A DNA stretch of 64,000 nucleotides. It comes from Lachnoclostridium sp. UBA1175 (lineage in GTDB: Bacteria; Bacillota; Clostridia; Lachnospirales; Lachnospiraceae). The DNA is taken from the NCBI GenBank assembly GCA_002311665.1, contig DBYX01000001.1:3895-67894 (forward strand). Reading direction: 5' to 3'. The position numbers and the translations under genes are program-made. This document shows, in pieces, positions 42,495 to 49,724 of the stretch (within the stretch, counting starts at the first letter, position 1; each line of letters starts with the position of its first letter). Below the pieces are notes generated by a model. It worked only from the letters and a program-made list of their open reading frames with translations. It ran no database searches and had not been told where the DNA came from.

Positions 42495-44246
42495 TTGAAA
42501 CCAGTGACAATAACCGGATTGGTTCACGACTATGTGACCCGGGATGAGGAAGGCAATTACGCGGAAAGCAGGCGGGCGCTTGACCATGTCGATCTCGATG
42601 TGGAAGAGGGTCAGTTTATTGCTGTCCTCGGCGCAAACGGTTCCGGCAAATCCACCCTCGCCAAGCACATCAACGCGCTGTTGCTTCCGACGCAGGGACG
42701 CGTGCTCACGTGCGATATGGACACGGCGGACGACAGTTATCTCTGGGAGATCCGCAAGAGCGCGGGAATGGTGTTCCAGAACCCGGACAACCAGATTGTC
42801 GCCTCGGTTGTCGAGGAGGATGTCGGCTTCGGTCCGGAAAATCTGGGCATTCCGACGGAGGAGATCGTGCAGCGCGTCGCGGACAGTCTCGCGGCGGTCG
42901 GTATGACACAGTACGGCGAGAGTTCGCCGAACCATCTCTCCGGAGGACAGAAGCAGCGTGTGGCCATCGCGGGTATTCTCGCGATGGAGCCGAGGTGCAT
43001 CCTGATGGATGAGCCGACCGCGATGCTCGACCCCGTCGGACGCCGCGAGGTCATTGAGACGGTGCGGAGGCTGAACCGGGAGAAGGGCATCACCGTGATC
43101 CTGATCACGCACTATATGGAGGAGGTCATCGACGCCGACCGCATTTTTGTGATGAGCGACGGCAAGGTGGCGATGCAGGGGACGCCGCGGGAAATCTTTG
43201 CCCGCGTTGAGGAACTGCGAGAACTCCGTCTGGAGGTGCCGCAGGTCACCGAACTTGCGCACGAGCTTTCGCTTCGCGGGGTGACAATGCCTGCTGCAGT
43301 GCTGACCCCGGAGGAGTTTGTCGAGGCGTACCGCGCGAATTATCCGGGTACGGTATATGCAGAGCCGCCGATCGCGGAGAAGCGTCCGGAGAACACGGAC
43401 CCGGTGCTTTCCCTTAAGGATGTCCGCTTCGTGTACGGTGAGCGCACCGCGTTTGAGACGGTGGCACTTGAGGACGTGAACCTCGATATTTTCCAGGGCG
43501 AGTACATCGGACTGATCGGACATACCGGCTCCGGCAAATCCACGCTGATCCAGCTGCTGAACGGCCTGGAGAAGGCAACTGCGGGGCAGGTGCTGTTCCG
43601 CGGCGAGGATATCTACGGGGAAGGCTACAACCGCAGAGAGCTTCGGAGCAATGTAGGCCTGGTATTCCAGTACCCCGATCATCAGCTGTTCGAGGCGACG
43701 GTGATCGAGGATGTGAGCTACGGCCCCGGCAACCAGGGGCTCTCGAAGGAGGAGATCCGCGAGCGCGCGGAGTGGGCGCTCAAACTGGTCGGAGTAGCAC
43801 CCGAGCAGTGGCAGTCGTCGCCGTTAGAGCTCTCGGGAGGACAGAAGCGTAGAGTGGCGATCGCAGGTGTACTGGCGATGAAGCCGAAGGTGATGATCCT
43901 GGATGAGCCGACGGCGGGCCTGGACCCTGCGGGAAGGGACGAGATCCTCGGTGAGATCGACAGGATCCGCAGGGAGACCGGAATGACCGTCATACTGGTG
44001 TCACACCGTATGGAGGACGTTGCGCGGTTTGCCGACCGCCTGGTCGTCATCAGCGACGGACACATCCTGTACGCGGATACGCCGCGCGCGGTGTTCCGCC
44101 ACCGCGAACGCCTGAACGAGGTAGGCCTTGAGGTGCCACAGGTGACGCAGATCATGCAGATGCTGAAGGAGGACGGGATTCCCTGCCGCGAGGACGCGAT
44201 CACGGTCGCGGAGGCGGTGGAGAGTCTGGCAGCCTCGAAATCATAA
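42495..44246 (+). CDS. Energy-coupling factor transporter ATPase, EcfA1-EcfA2 fusion
   Basis: A 583-residue protein with two complete ABC ATPase domains. Domain 1 (about 1-270): GANGSGKST, LSGGQKQR and ILMDEPTAMLD. Domain 2 (about 303-583): GHTGSGKST, LSGGQKRR and VMILDEPTAGLD. The QYPDHQLFE in the second half is typical of EcfA2 and QNPDNQIV in the first of EcfA1. In most Firmicutes these are two adjacent genes; here one frame covers both with no stop. They power vitamin uptake with EcfT and varied S components. Start TTG 42495 with GGAGGT. Confidence 0.92.
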   Translation: MKPVTITGLVHDYVTRDEEGNYAESRRALDHVDLDVEEGQFIAVLGANGSGKSTLAKHINALLLPTQGRVLTCDMDTADDSYLWEIRKSAGMVFQNPDNQIVASVVEEDVGFGPENLGIPTEEIVQRVADSLAAVGMTQYGESSPNHLSGGQKQRVAIAGILAMEPRCILMDEPTAMLDPVGRREVIETVRRLNREKGITVILITHYMEEVIDADRIFVMSDGKVAMQGTPREIFARVEELRELRLEVPQVTELAHELSLRGVTMPAAVLTPEEFVEAYRANYPGTVYAEPPIAEKRPENTDPVLSLKDVRFVYGERTAFETVALEDVNLDIFQGEYIGLIGHTGSGKSTLIQLLNGLEKATAGQVLFRGEDIYGEGYNRRELRSNVGLVFQYPDHQLFEATVIEDVSYGPGNQGLSKEEIRERAEWALKLVGVAPEQWQSSPLELSGGQKRRVAIAGVLAMKPKVMILDEPTAGLDPAGRDEILGEIDRIRRETGMTVILVSHRMEDVARFADRLVVISDGHILYADTPRAVFRHRERLNEVGLEVPQVTQIMQMLKEDGIPCREDAITVAEAVESLAASKS

Positions 44247-44318
44247 CAGACACGGGACCGCGGAATGACGCGGCCCGCGAGATAACCCGTCGGAAGGCAC
44301 GGGGGAAAGGGGAAAAGG

Positions 44319-45125
44319 ATGCTTCGGGATATCACCATCGGACAGTATTATCCGGCGAAATCCTGCATACACAGGCTTGATCCGCGAACGAAGATCGTGG
44401 GAACAACACTGTACATCGTCAGTCTGTTCCTGTTCAAATCGTTCCCGGGCTTTCTTGTTGTGGGAACCGCATTTGCCGGCGTGCTGATTTTGTCCCGCGT
44501 CCCGCTCCGCTATATGCTGCGGGGACTTCGCCCGATCCTGATGATCCTTCTGTTCACCGTACTGTGCAACTTCTTCCTGAGCGGCGGTGAGGTGGTCTGG
44601 CAGTGGAAGTTTCTGAAGATCACAAAGGAAGGCCTGCTGCGCGGTACCTTTATGGGAGTGCGACTGATCCTTTTGATCTTCGGCACGTCGCTGATGACGT
44701 ACACGACCACTCCGAATCAGCTGACGGACGGCCTGGAGAGGCTTTTTTCCCCGCTCAAGGTGATCCGGTTTCCGGCGCACGAGATCGCGATGATGATGTC
44801 AATCGCGCTTCGGTTCATCCCGATCCTCGCGGAGGAGGCGGATCGCATCCGCAAGGCGCAGATGGCGCGAGGCGCGGATATGGACAGCGGCGGACCGATC
44901 AAGCGCGCGAAGGCGATGCTCCCCGTGTTCATCCCGCTGCTCGTGTCGGCGTTCCGGCGCGCATTTGACCTTGCGATGGCGATGGAGGCGCGCTGTTACC
45001 ACGGCGGCAAAGGGCGCACGAAGATGAAACCTCTTCGGTACCGCACGGCGGATCTGTTCGGTTACCTGTATATGGTGTGCTATATGGCAACGATCATTCT
45101 GCTTCGGATCTGGCAGAAAATATAA
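44319..45125 (+). CDS. ecfT: Energy-coupling factor transporter transmembrane protein EcfT
   Basis: A 268-residue protein with about five to six membrane segments. The coupling-helix Ala-Arg-Gly motifs that contact the ATPases are AQMARGAD and AMEARCYHGG (the second carries Cys in place of Gly). It begins 72 nt after the EcfA fusion. Confidence 0.93.
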   Translation: MLRDITIGQYYPAKSCIHRLDPRTKIVGTTLYIVSLFLFKSFPGFLVVGTAFAGVLILSRVPLRYMLRGLRPILMILLFTVLCNFFLSGGEVVWQWKFLKITKEGLLRGTFMGVRLILLIFGTSLMTYTTTPNQLTDGLERLFSPLKVIRFPAHEIAMMMSIALRFIPILAEEADRIRKAQMARGADMDSGGPIKRAKAMLPVFIPLLVSAFRRAFDLAMAMEARCYHGGKGRTKMKPLRYRTADLFGYLYMVCYMATIILLRIWQKI

Positions 45126-45144
45126 CCCGGTGAAGGAGGGCGCT

Positions 45145-45894
45145 ATGCGAAGGATCGCACTGACAATCGCATACGACGGAACCGCGTACAGCGGCTGGCA
45201 GGCGCAGGCCAATGCCGTGACGGTCGAGGGGACGCTTCGCGAAGCGATCCGCAGACTGTGCGGCGAGGAGGTTGTCACGATCGGTGCGAGCCGCACGGAC
45301 GCGGGAGTGCACGCTCTCGGCAACGTGGTCGCATTTGACACGGAGTCGCCGATCCCCGGGGGAAACTGGCGTCCGGCGCTCAACTCGTTCCTCCCGCAGG
45401 ACATCCGCGTGATGCGCTCGTGGGAGGCTGAGGACGATTTCCATCCGCGGTTCAACGCGCACAGCAAGCGCTATGAGTACCGCATCGCCACGGACGAGGT
45501 TATCAGCCCGATTCGGTGTCGCTACGTGTGCGGCGTGCGTGAGACGCTCGATCTTGAAGCGATGGCGGAGGGGGCGAAGGCGTTTGTCGGAACGCACGAC
45601 TATTCCGCGTTCTGCAGCGCAGGCGCGCAGACGGAGAGCAAGGTGCGGACGGTGACACGCTGCGAGGTGTACCGCGAGGGCCCGGAGATCGTCATCGGCG
45701 TGGAGGGCGACGGCTTCCTGTACAATATGATCCGCATACTCGCGGGTACGCTGATCGATATGGGCCGCGGCGCCAAAGCCCCGGAGTCGATGAGCACGAT
45801 CCTCGGCTCCTTAGACCGCGCAAAGGCCGGTCCGACGGCCCCACCGCAGGGCCTGATGCTCGTCAGGATCCGCTACGGCGAGGATGAGAGGTAA
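45145..45894 (+). CDS. truA: tRNA pseudouridine(38-40) synthase
   Basis: A 249-residue TruA. The catalytic Asp is in SRTDAGVHA (about residues 50-58), preceded by AYDGTAYSGWQ. ATG 45145 has AAGGAGGG upstream, and the in-frame upstream start is rejected. Confidence 0.95.
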   Translation: MRRIALTIAYDGTAYSGWQAQANAVTVEGTLREAIRRLCGEEVVTIGASRTDAGVHALGNVVAFDTESPIPGGNWRPALNSFLPQDIRVMRSWEAEDDFHPRFNAHSKRYEYRIATDEVISPIRCRYVCGVRETLDLEAMAEGAKAFVGTHDYSAFCSAGAQTESKVRTVTRCEVYREGPEIVIGVEGDGFLYNMIRILAGTLIDMGRGAKAPESMSTILGSLDRAKAGPTAPPQGLMLVRIRYGEDER

Positions 45895-46006
45895 GCGCGG
45901 GGAGATTCATTTTTCGAATAAAGATGAAAACACGCAAAAAGCAGCAAAATATCACACGAAAAATGACATTTTGCACATAAAAGGCGGTTTATCGCTGAAA
46001 AATCGG

Positions 46007-46035
46007 TTGACAGCCCCGTGGGGGATGTGTATAAT
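46007..46035 (+). promoter_or_regulatory. Promoter of rplM-rpsI
   Basis: TTGACA (46007-46012) and TATAAT (46030-46035) with a 17-nt spacer, fully consensus. The leader to rplM is about 47 nt. Confidence 0.92.
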
Positions 46036-46088
46036 GCAGAAAGTGACGCGAAAAACGCAGAAACGAGAAAACAAGGAGGTAGAATCCT

Positions 46089-46514
46089 ATGAAGAGTTAT
46101 ATGGCAACTGCAAACGTAGACAGAAAATGGTACGTTGTTGATGCAGAGGGTCAGACACTTGGTCGTCTTGCTTCCCAGATCGCAATGGTATTGCGTGGAA
46201 AGAACAAGCCGATCTTTACACCCCATATCGATACCGGTGACAATGTCATCGTGATCAACGCAGAGAAGATTAAGGTAACCGGCAAGAAGCTGGAGCAGAA
46301 GGTTTATTTCAGCCATTCCGATTATCCGGGCGGCGTTCGTGAGACCACGCTTCGCGAGATGCTTGCGAAGAAGCCGGAAAATGTTATCACCTTCGCGGTG
46401 AAAGGCATGCTTCCGAAGGGACCTCTCGGCCGTGAGATGCTTGACAAGCTTCACGTATACACCGGAGCTGAGCATCCGCATGCGGCACAGAAGCCGGAAG
46501 TATTGACATTTTAA
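46089..46514 (+). CDS. rplM: 50S ribosomal protein L13
   Basis: A 141-residue L13 (KWYVVDAEGQTLGRLASQIA) with the GMLPKGPLGR signature. AAGGAGGT upstream. Confidence 0.97.
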   Translation: MKSYMATANVDRKWYVVDAEGQTLGRLASQIAMVLRGKNKPIFTPHIDTGDNVIVINAEKIKVTGKKLEQKVYFSHSDYPGGVRETTLREMLAKKPENVITFAVKGMLPKGPLGREMLDKLHVYTGAEHPHAAQKPEVLTF

Positions 46515-46539
46515 TCAATCGGAAAGGAGATAACTAATT

Positions 46540-46941
46540 ATGGCAAAAGCAGCTAAGGTTAAGTTCTACGGAACCGGAAGACGTAAGAGCAGTGTTGCTA
46601 GAGTATATCTGTTCCCCGGCAAGGGCAACATTACGATCAATAAGAGAGATATCGATGACTACTTCGGTATGGAGACGCTGAAGACGATCGTTCGTCAGCC
46701 TCTGACGCTCGTTGAGAGTACCGATAAGTTCGACGCGATCGTTACCGTTCGCGGCGGCGGTTTCTCCGGCCAGGCAGGCGCTATCCGCCACGGTATCGCG
46801 CGTGCACTTTGCAAGTCCGATATCGAGCTTCGTCCCGTGCTTAAGAAGGCAGGCTTCCTCACCAGAGATGCCCGCATGAAGGAAAGAAAGAAGTACGGCT
46901 TGAAGGGCGCTCGTCGTGCACCGCAGTTCAGCAAGAGATAA
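46540..46941 (+). CDS. rpsI: 30S ribosomal protein S9
   Basis: A 133-residue S9 (FYGTGRRKSSVARVYLFPG), with the C-terminal RRAPQFSKR that reaches the P-site. The last 18 bases of the gene are duplicated at 47088-47105. Confidence 0.97.
   Translation: MAKAAKVKFYGTGRRKSSVARVYLFPGKGNITINKRDIDDYFGMETLKTIVRQPLTLVESTDKFDAIVTVRGGGFSGQAGAIRHGIARALCKSDIELRPVLKKAGFLTRDARMKERKKYGLKGARRAPQFSKR
46924..46941 (+). repeat. Left copy of an 18-bp direct repeat (rpsI 3' end)
   Basis: CAGTTCAGCAAGAGATAA, the last five codons plus stop of rpsI. An exact copy lies at 47088-47105. Confidence 0.9.
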
Positions 46942-46944
46942 TCT

Positions 46945-46992
46945 TTCAGAACAAAAAAGCTCCGCTTGTGGCGGAGCTTTTTCTGTTCTGAA
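46945..46992 (+). terminator. rpsI terminator with extended arms
   Basis: GCTCCGC/GCGGAGC with A/T runs (46953-46983) is a standard terminator. The pairing continues outward with TTCAGAACA (46945-46953) and TGTTCTGAA (46984-46992), making an unusually long inverted repeat. Confidence 0.85.
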
Positions 46993-47073
46993 GGCATCTC
47001 CGGAACGGAGATGCCAACATCAGCATAGCTGATGTTTGGCCCTCTCGCTACGAACACCCCACCGGGGTGTTCG
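46993..47073. repeat. Three consecutive perfect hairpins with 3-nt loops
   Basis: GGCATCTCCG/CGGAGATGCC (46993-47015), AACATCAGC/GCTGATGTT (47016-47036) and CGAACACCCC/GGGGTGTTCG (47051-47073). All stems are perfect, of 9-10 bp. None is followed by a T-tract, so they are not terminators. Confidence 0.9.
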
Positions 47074-47087
47074 TTACGCTCCGGCCT

Positions 47088-47105
47088 CAGTTCAGCAAGA
47101 GATAA
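47088..47105 (+). repeat. Right copy of the 18-bp direct repeat
   Basis: CAGTTCAGCAAGAGATAA, identical to the rpsI 3' end at 46924-46941. It is outside any gene and looks like one side of a target-site or attachment-site duplication. Confidence 0.9.
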
Positions 47106-47132
47106 GGACGCGACCGTGTCACGTCATGTAAG

Positions 47133-47170
47133 AAAAACGGCTGCAACCGTTTCGGGTTGCAGCCGTTTTC
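47133..47170. terminator. Bidirectional terminator
   Basis: AAAACGGCTGCAACC (47134-47148) and GGTTGCAGCCGTTTT (47155-47169) form a perfect 15-bp stem. It ends the minus-strand sigma operon and could serve rpsI before the hairpin block was inserted. Confidence 0.88.
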
Positions 47171-47190
47171 CGTATGCTGTGAAATCTTTC

Positions 47191-47961
47191 TTACTGAAGC
47201 TTAGCGCTGACGCTCACAAGTCCGGTCTCCGAATTAACACCCGAGCAGGAGAAGACGATCGTCTTGCTCTCGGTCAATCCGTCTTCGAACGTAACGAGCA
47301 CCTCGAGAGATACACGGTTGAACAGTGCGTCATAGATCGACTTTACGGTCGTCTCGTAGTTGAAAGCACCGTCATTGTAGCCGGCCTGAAGGACAGGCTC
47401 ACCGGTCGTGGTATTGATGTGGTCAAGCAGGTCGCGTACTGCCTGGCGAGCTGCTTCGGGAAGCGCGGTGTCTGCAGTGTCGGCCATCATGCCGATGTTG
47501 ATGCGGTAAGCGCCCTTAGGGGTTGATGCCACGTCATCCGCCTTGACATCTTCAAGAGTGTAATTCTCTCCGGCGAAGGTGACTTTCTTGATCTTCTTGC
47601 CCTCTACACTCACGTCAAGCGTGAAGGTTTCCTTCATAAGAACCCGGCCGTCTGCCGTGTAGAAATTGCCGCCGACGGGCTTCAGCGAGCAGACCTCGGT
47701 GAACTCACCCGCAGTCATTTCTGCTGCGTTTACGTACAGGCCGAAAGGATTTTCCTTCGGATTGAGTGCGGAGATACCGATTATGGTACCCAAAGCCAGG
47801 ATTGCTACAAGAGATGCGGCTATCACGTATTTTCTGATTGTTGTCATTTTGATGATTCTCTCCTTTTTCTCATAGTGTTGTACCACGTCGAGCATGCTGT
47901 TCACCGAGGACTCGGGAGCGTGGATGCTGTCGACGGTTTTCGTGTACTTGTTTTCATTCAT
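47191..47961 (-). CDS. Single-pass membrane protein downstream of the sigma factor (putative anti-sigma partner)
   Basis: A 256-residue protein. A short cytosolic part (about 1-40), one transmembrane helix (about 44-64) and a large extracellular domain follow. The domain contains two similar halves in spirit, each with a T-L-D/S-L-E-V-strand preceding acidic loops, but I do not recognise a family. The position directly after an ECF-type sigma gene, with an 8-nt overlap (ATGAATGA), suggests an anti-sigma or co-regulator; the cytosolic segment is too short for a classical zinc anti-sigma domain. GGAGGCACTTACC precedes ATG 47961. Confidence 0.72.
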   Translation of the reverse strand: MNENKYTKTVDSIHAPESSVNSMLDVVQHYEKKERIIKMTTIRKYVIAASLVAILALGTIIGISALNPKENPFGLYVNAAEMTAGEFTEVCSLKPVGGNFYTADGRVLMKETFTLDVSVEGKKIKKVTFAGENYTLEDVKADDVASTPKGAYRINIGMMADTADTALPEAARQAVRDLLDHINTTTGEPVLQAGYNDGAFNYETTVKSIYDALFNRVSLEVLVTFEDGLTESKTIVFSCSGVNSETGLVSVSAKLQ

Positions 47962-48436
47962 GGTAAGTGCCTCCTTCCGTGAGGATCTGTTTGAGTTTTT
48001 TGCGCGCACGCTGCAGGTGCGAGCTGACTGTGTTTGCATTCATACGGAGAATCTTCGCGATCTCTTTGATGGAGTATTGTTCATAGTAGAAGAGATAAAT
48101 GATGTTTCGCTCCTTCTTCGGAAGTTCCATCACTTCCTCCATCACGCCGCGGTCCTCTCCGGGAGCCTCCAATTCGAGGTGTTCGTCAATGCTCTCCCGT
48201 TTTCTCTGCCAGAACTGGCGGTGAAAGGATCTGCACTTGTTGATGGTGACGCGGATCAGCCAGTGCTTGACGGCGATCTCGTCCAGGTCGTCCGGACACT
48301 TGGTTAACAGTGCCAGTGCGACGTCTTGCATTATGTCCTCCGCGTCCGAAGGATTGCTTACGTTATGTAAAGCGATTCGATATATCATGTCCGCGTGTTC
48401 GCGGATGAGCTGCTCAGTTTTTTCGGTACCGATGAT
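47954..48436 (-). CDS. ECF-type sigma-70 family RNA polymerase sigma factor
   Basis: Region 2 (EHADMIYRIALHNVSNPSDAEDIMQDV) and region 4 (LPKKERNIIYLFYYEQYSIKEIAKILRMNANTVSSHLQRARKKLK is its span) are both clear, with about 160 residues in all, normal for an ECF factor. The start is a problem: no ATG, GTG or TTG lies between region 2 and GTG 48565, yet a good GGAGG (plus 48443-48447) is placed 6-9 nt before two ATC codons (48436-48434 and 48433-48431). I place the start at ATC 48436; the alternative GTG 48565 has no ribosome site and adds 43 non-conserved residues. The stop overlaps the downstream gene. Confidence 0.78.
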   Translation of the reverse strand: MIGTEKTEQLIREHADMIYRIALHNVSNPSDAEDIMQDVALALLTKCPDDLDEIAVKHWLIRVTINKCRSFHRQFWQRKRESIDEHLELEAPGEDRGVMEEVMELPKKERNIIYLFYYEQYSIKEIAKILRMNANTVSSHLQRARKKLKQILTEGGTYHE

Positions 48437-48751
48437 AATATACCTCCATTCCGGAGTGTTACGAACGGAAAGGAGGTCGGTAGCGCGAGGACTACGCAGC
48501 GCAACCGGGCAACGGCGAAAGCGCGAAGCGGTTTCGCCATACCTGCCTTTCGTTGTCCCTTTCACTTGTAATACGTTTCAGCATACCCCATTTCGTGCAA
48601 AAACTCAAAAATTTTACGCAGTTTTTTATTTTTCCGGAAAATAATGGCATGTCAAAGGATTTTGATTTGCATTTTCCGCCGATGTAAAAGTATATTGATA
48701 GACAGAACACACGCGATCGGCAATAATGACATCGCAACACGGGGGACGAAC

Positions 48752-49429
48752 ATGAACATCGGAAGCAAGTTGAAGGAAGCTCGCGCGGAGAGCAAGATGA
48801 CGCAGGAACAGGCTGCGGAGACGCTCGGGGTGAGCAGACAGACGATCTCGAACTGGGAAAATGAGAAATCCTTTCCCGACATCGCGAGCGTCGTGAAGAT
48901 GAGCGAAATGTATCATGTGAGTCTCGACTGTCTTCTGAAAGGGGAGGAAGAGGCGATGAATGATTATGTGGATTATCTTAAGGAAAGTACGGATGTCGTG
49001 AAGAGTAAGGAAAGGACCGGAAAACTGACGATCGTGATGACCTTCCTTGCCATATGGATGGGAATGGTGCTTTTGTACTGGGTCACTGTGGGTCCTGCGG
49101 ACGTGATGGGATATGAAGTCCTTTTCGAATACATCGTCCTGCCTGTCGTGGAACTGATCATCGGATATCAGATCGGACGAAACAACTATTGGGGCCGCGC
49201 AAAATGGCTTATGGCCGTGCCGGCTGGTCTGTTGCATATGGGGCTTCAGGCGGTTACGCTTGGGGCACATATTTACTTTGCCTACCACAGGTTTGAGACC
49301 ATATATTTCCTGAATGCTGTTCTGGCAGCGATCGGGGTGATCGCGGCGCTGGTAGGGATCATGTGCGGATACAATGTGTACCTTCGGGAGAAGAAAAAGG
49401 AGGCCGCAACGGCGAAGACGGAAGCGTAA
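48752..49429 (+). CDS. XRE-family transcriptional regulator with C-terminal membrane domain
   Basis: A 225-residue protein. Residues 1-65 are a Cro/CI helix-turn-helix (MTQEQAAETLGVSRQTISNWENEKSFPD), and residues 90-225 contain four hydrophobic helices. The architecture suggests a DNA-binding protein tethered to the membrane that senses envelope state or a ligand there. A GCATTTTCCG copy lies 74 nt before the start. ATG 48752 follows GGGGGAC. Confidence 0.82.
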   Translation: MNIGSKLKEARAESKMTQEQAAETLGVSRQTISNWENEKSFPDIASVVKMSEMYHVSLDCLLKGEEEAMNDYVDYLKESTDVVKSKERTGKLTIVMTFLAIWMGMVLLYWVTVGPADVMGYEVLFEYIVLPVVELIIGYQIGRNNYWGRAKWLMAVPAGLLHMGLQAVTLGAHIYFAYHRFETIYFLNAVLAAIGVIAALVGIMCGYNVYLREKKKEAATAKTEA

Positions 49430-49472
49430 AATACGGGGCACAAAAAATCCTTCGTTTCGTCACATTTTCCTA

Positions 49473-49501
49473 TTGAAGTTTTGGGGGGCTTATGATATAT
49501 T
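49473..49501 (+). promoter_or_regulatory. Promoter upstream of the short ORF and carB
   Basis: TTGAAG (49473-49478) and TATATT (49496-49501) with a 17-nt spacer, 44 nt before the short ORF. Confidence 0.6.
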
Positions 49502-49544
49502 ATACCAAGTTGTGAAGAAGACATCGATTTGTAAGGAGAGTCTC

Positions 49545-49616
49545 ATGGTTTCCATGGTTTCGCACAATCACAGCCTGGAAGAAACGAAGTTCAATACGAT
49601 ATGTATTTTCATTTGA
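49545..49616 (+). CDS. Short ORF, 23 codons, ahead of carB
   Basis: ATG 49545 has AAGGAGAG 5 nt upstream. The peptide MVSMVSHNHSLEETKFNTIC plus three residues ends at TGA 49616, whose last bases belong to the following terminator stem. No run of a single amino acid is present, so a classical leader-peptide attenuator for arginine is not evident. It is either a leader peptide of another kind, or a small protein. Confidence 0.5.
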   Translation: MVSMVSHNHSLEETKFNTICIFI

Positions 49617-49647
49617 CGGAATAGTATTTTCTATTCCGTCATTTTTT
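49615..49647 (+). terminator. Terminator between the short ORF and carB
   Basis: GACGGAATAG (49615-49624) and CTATTCCGTC (49631-49640) pair perfectly over 10 bp, then ATTTTTTG. It lies 78 nt before carB. Confidence 0.88.
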
Positions 49648-49724
49648 GAGCGGGCGGAGTTTGCTCGGTACCAAACAGGCAATCCAGGGAAATCACAAAC
49701 AAAGGTAAGCAGGAGGATTGAAAA

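Noticed and set aside
46993..47073. CRISPR-like array of repeats
   Set aside because: The hairpins differ in sequence and there are no equal spacers or cas genes.
49501..49724. T-box or PyrR-type attenuator before carB
   Set aside because: No T-box sequence (TGGNACCGCG-like) and no convincing PyrR hairpin; only the short ORF and a terminator are seen.
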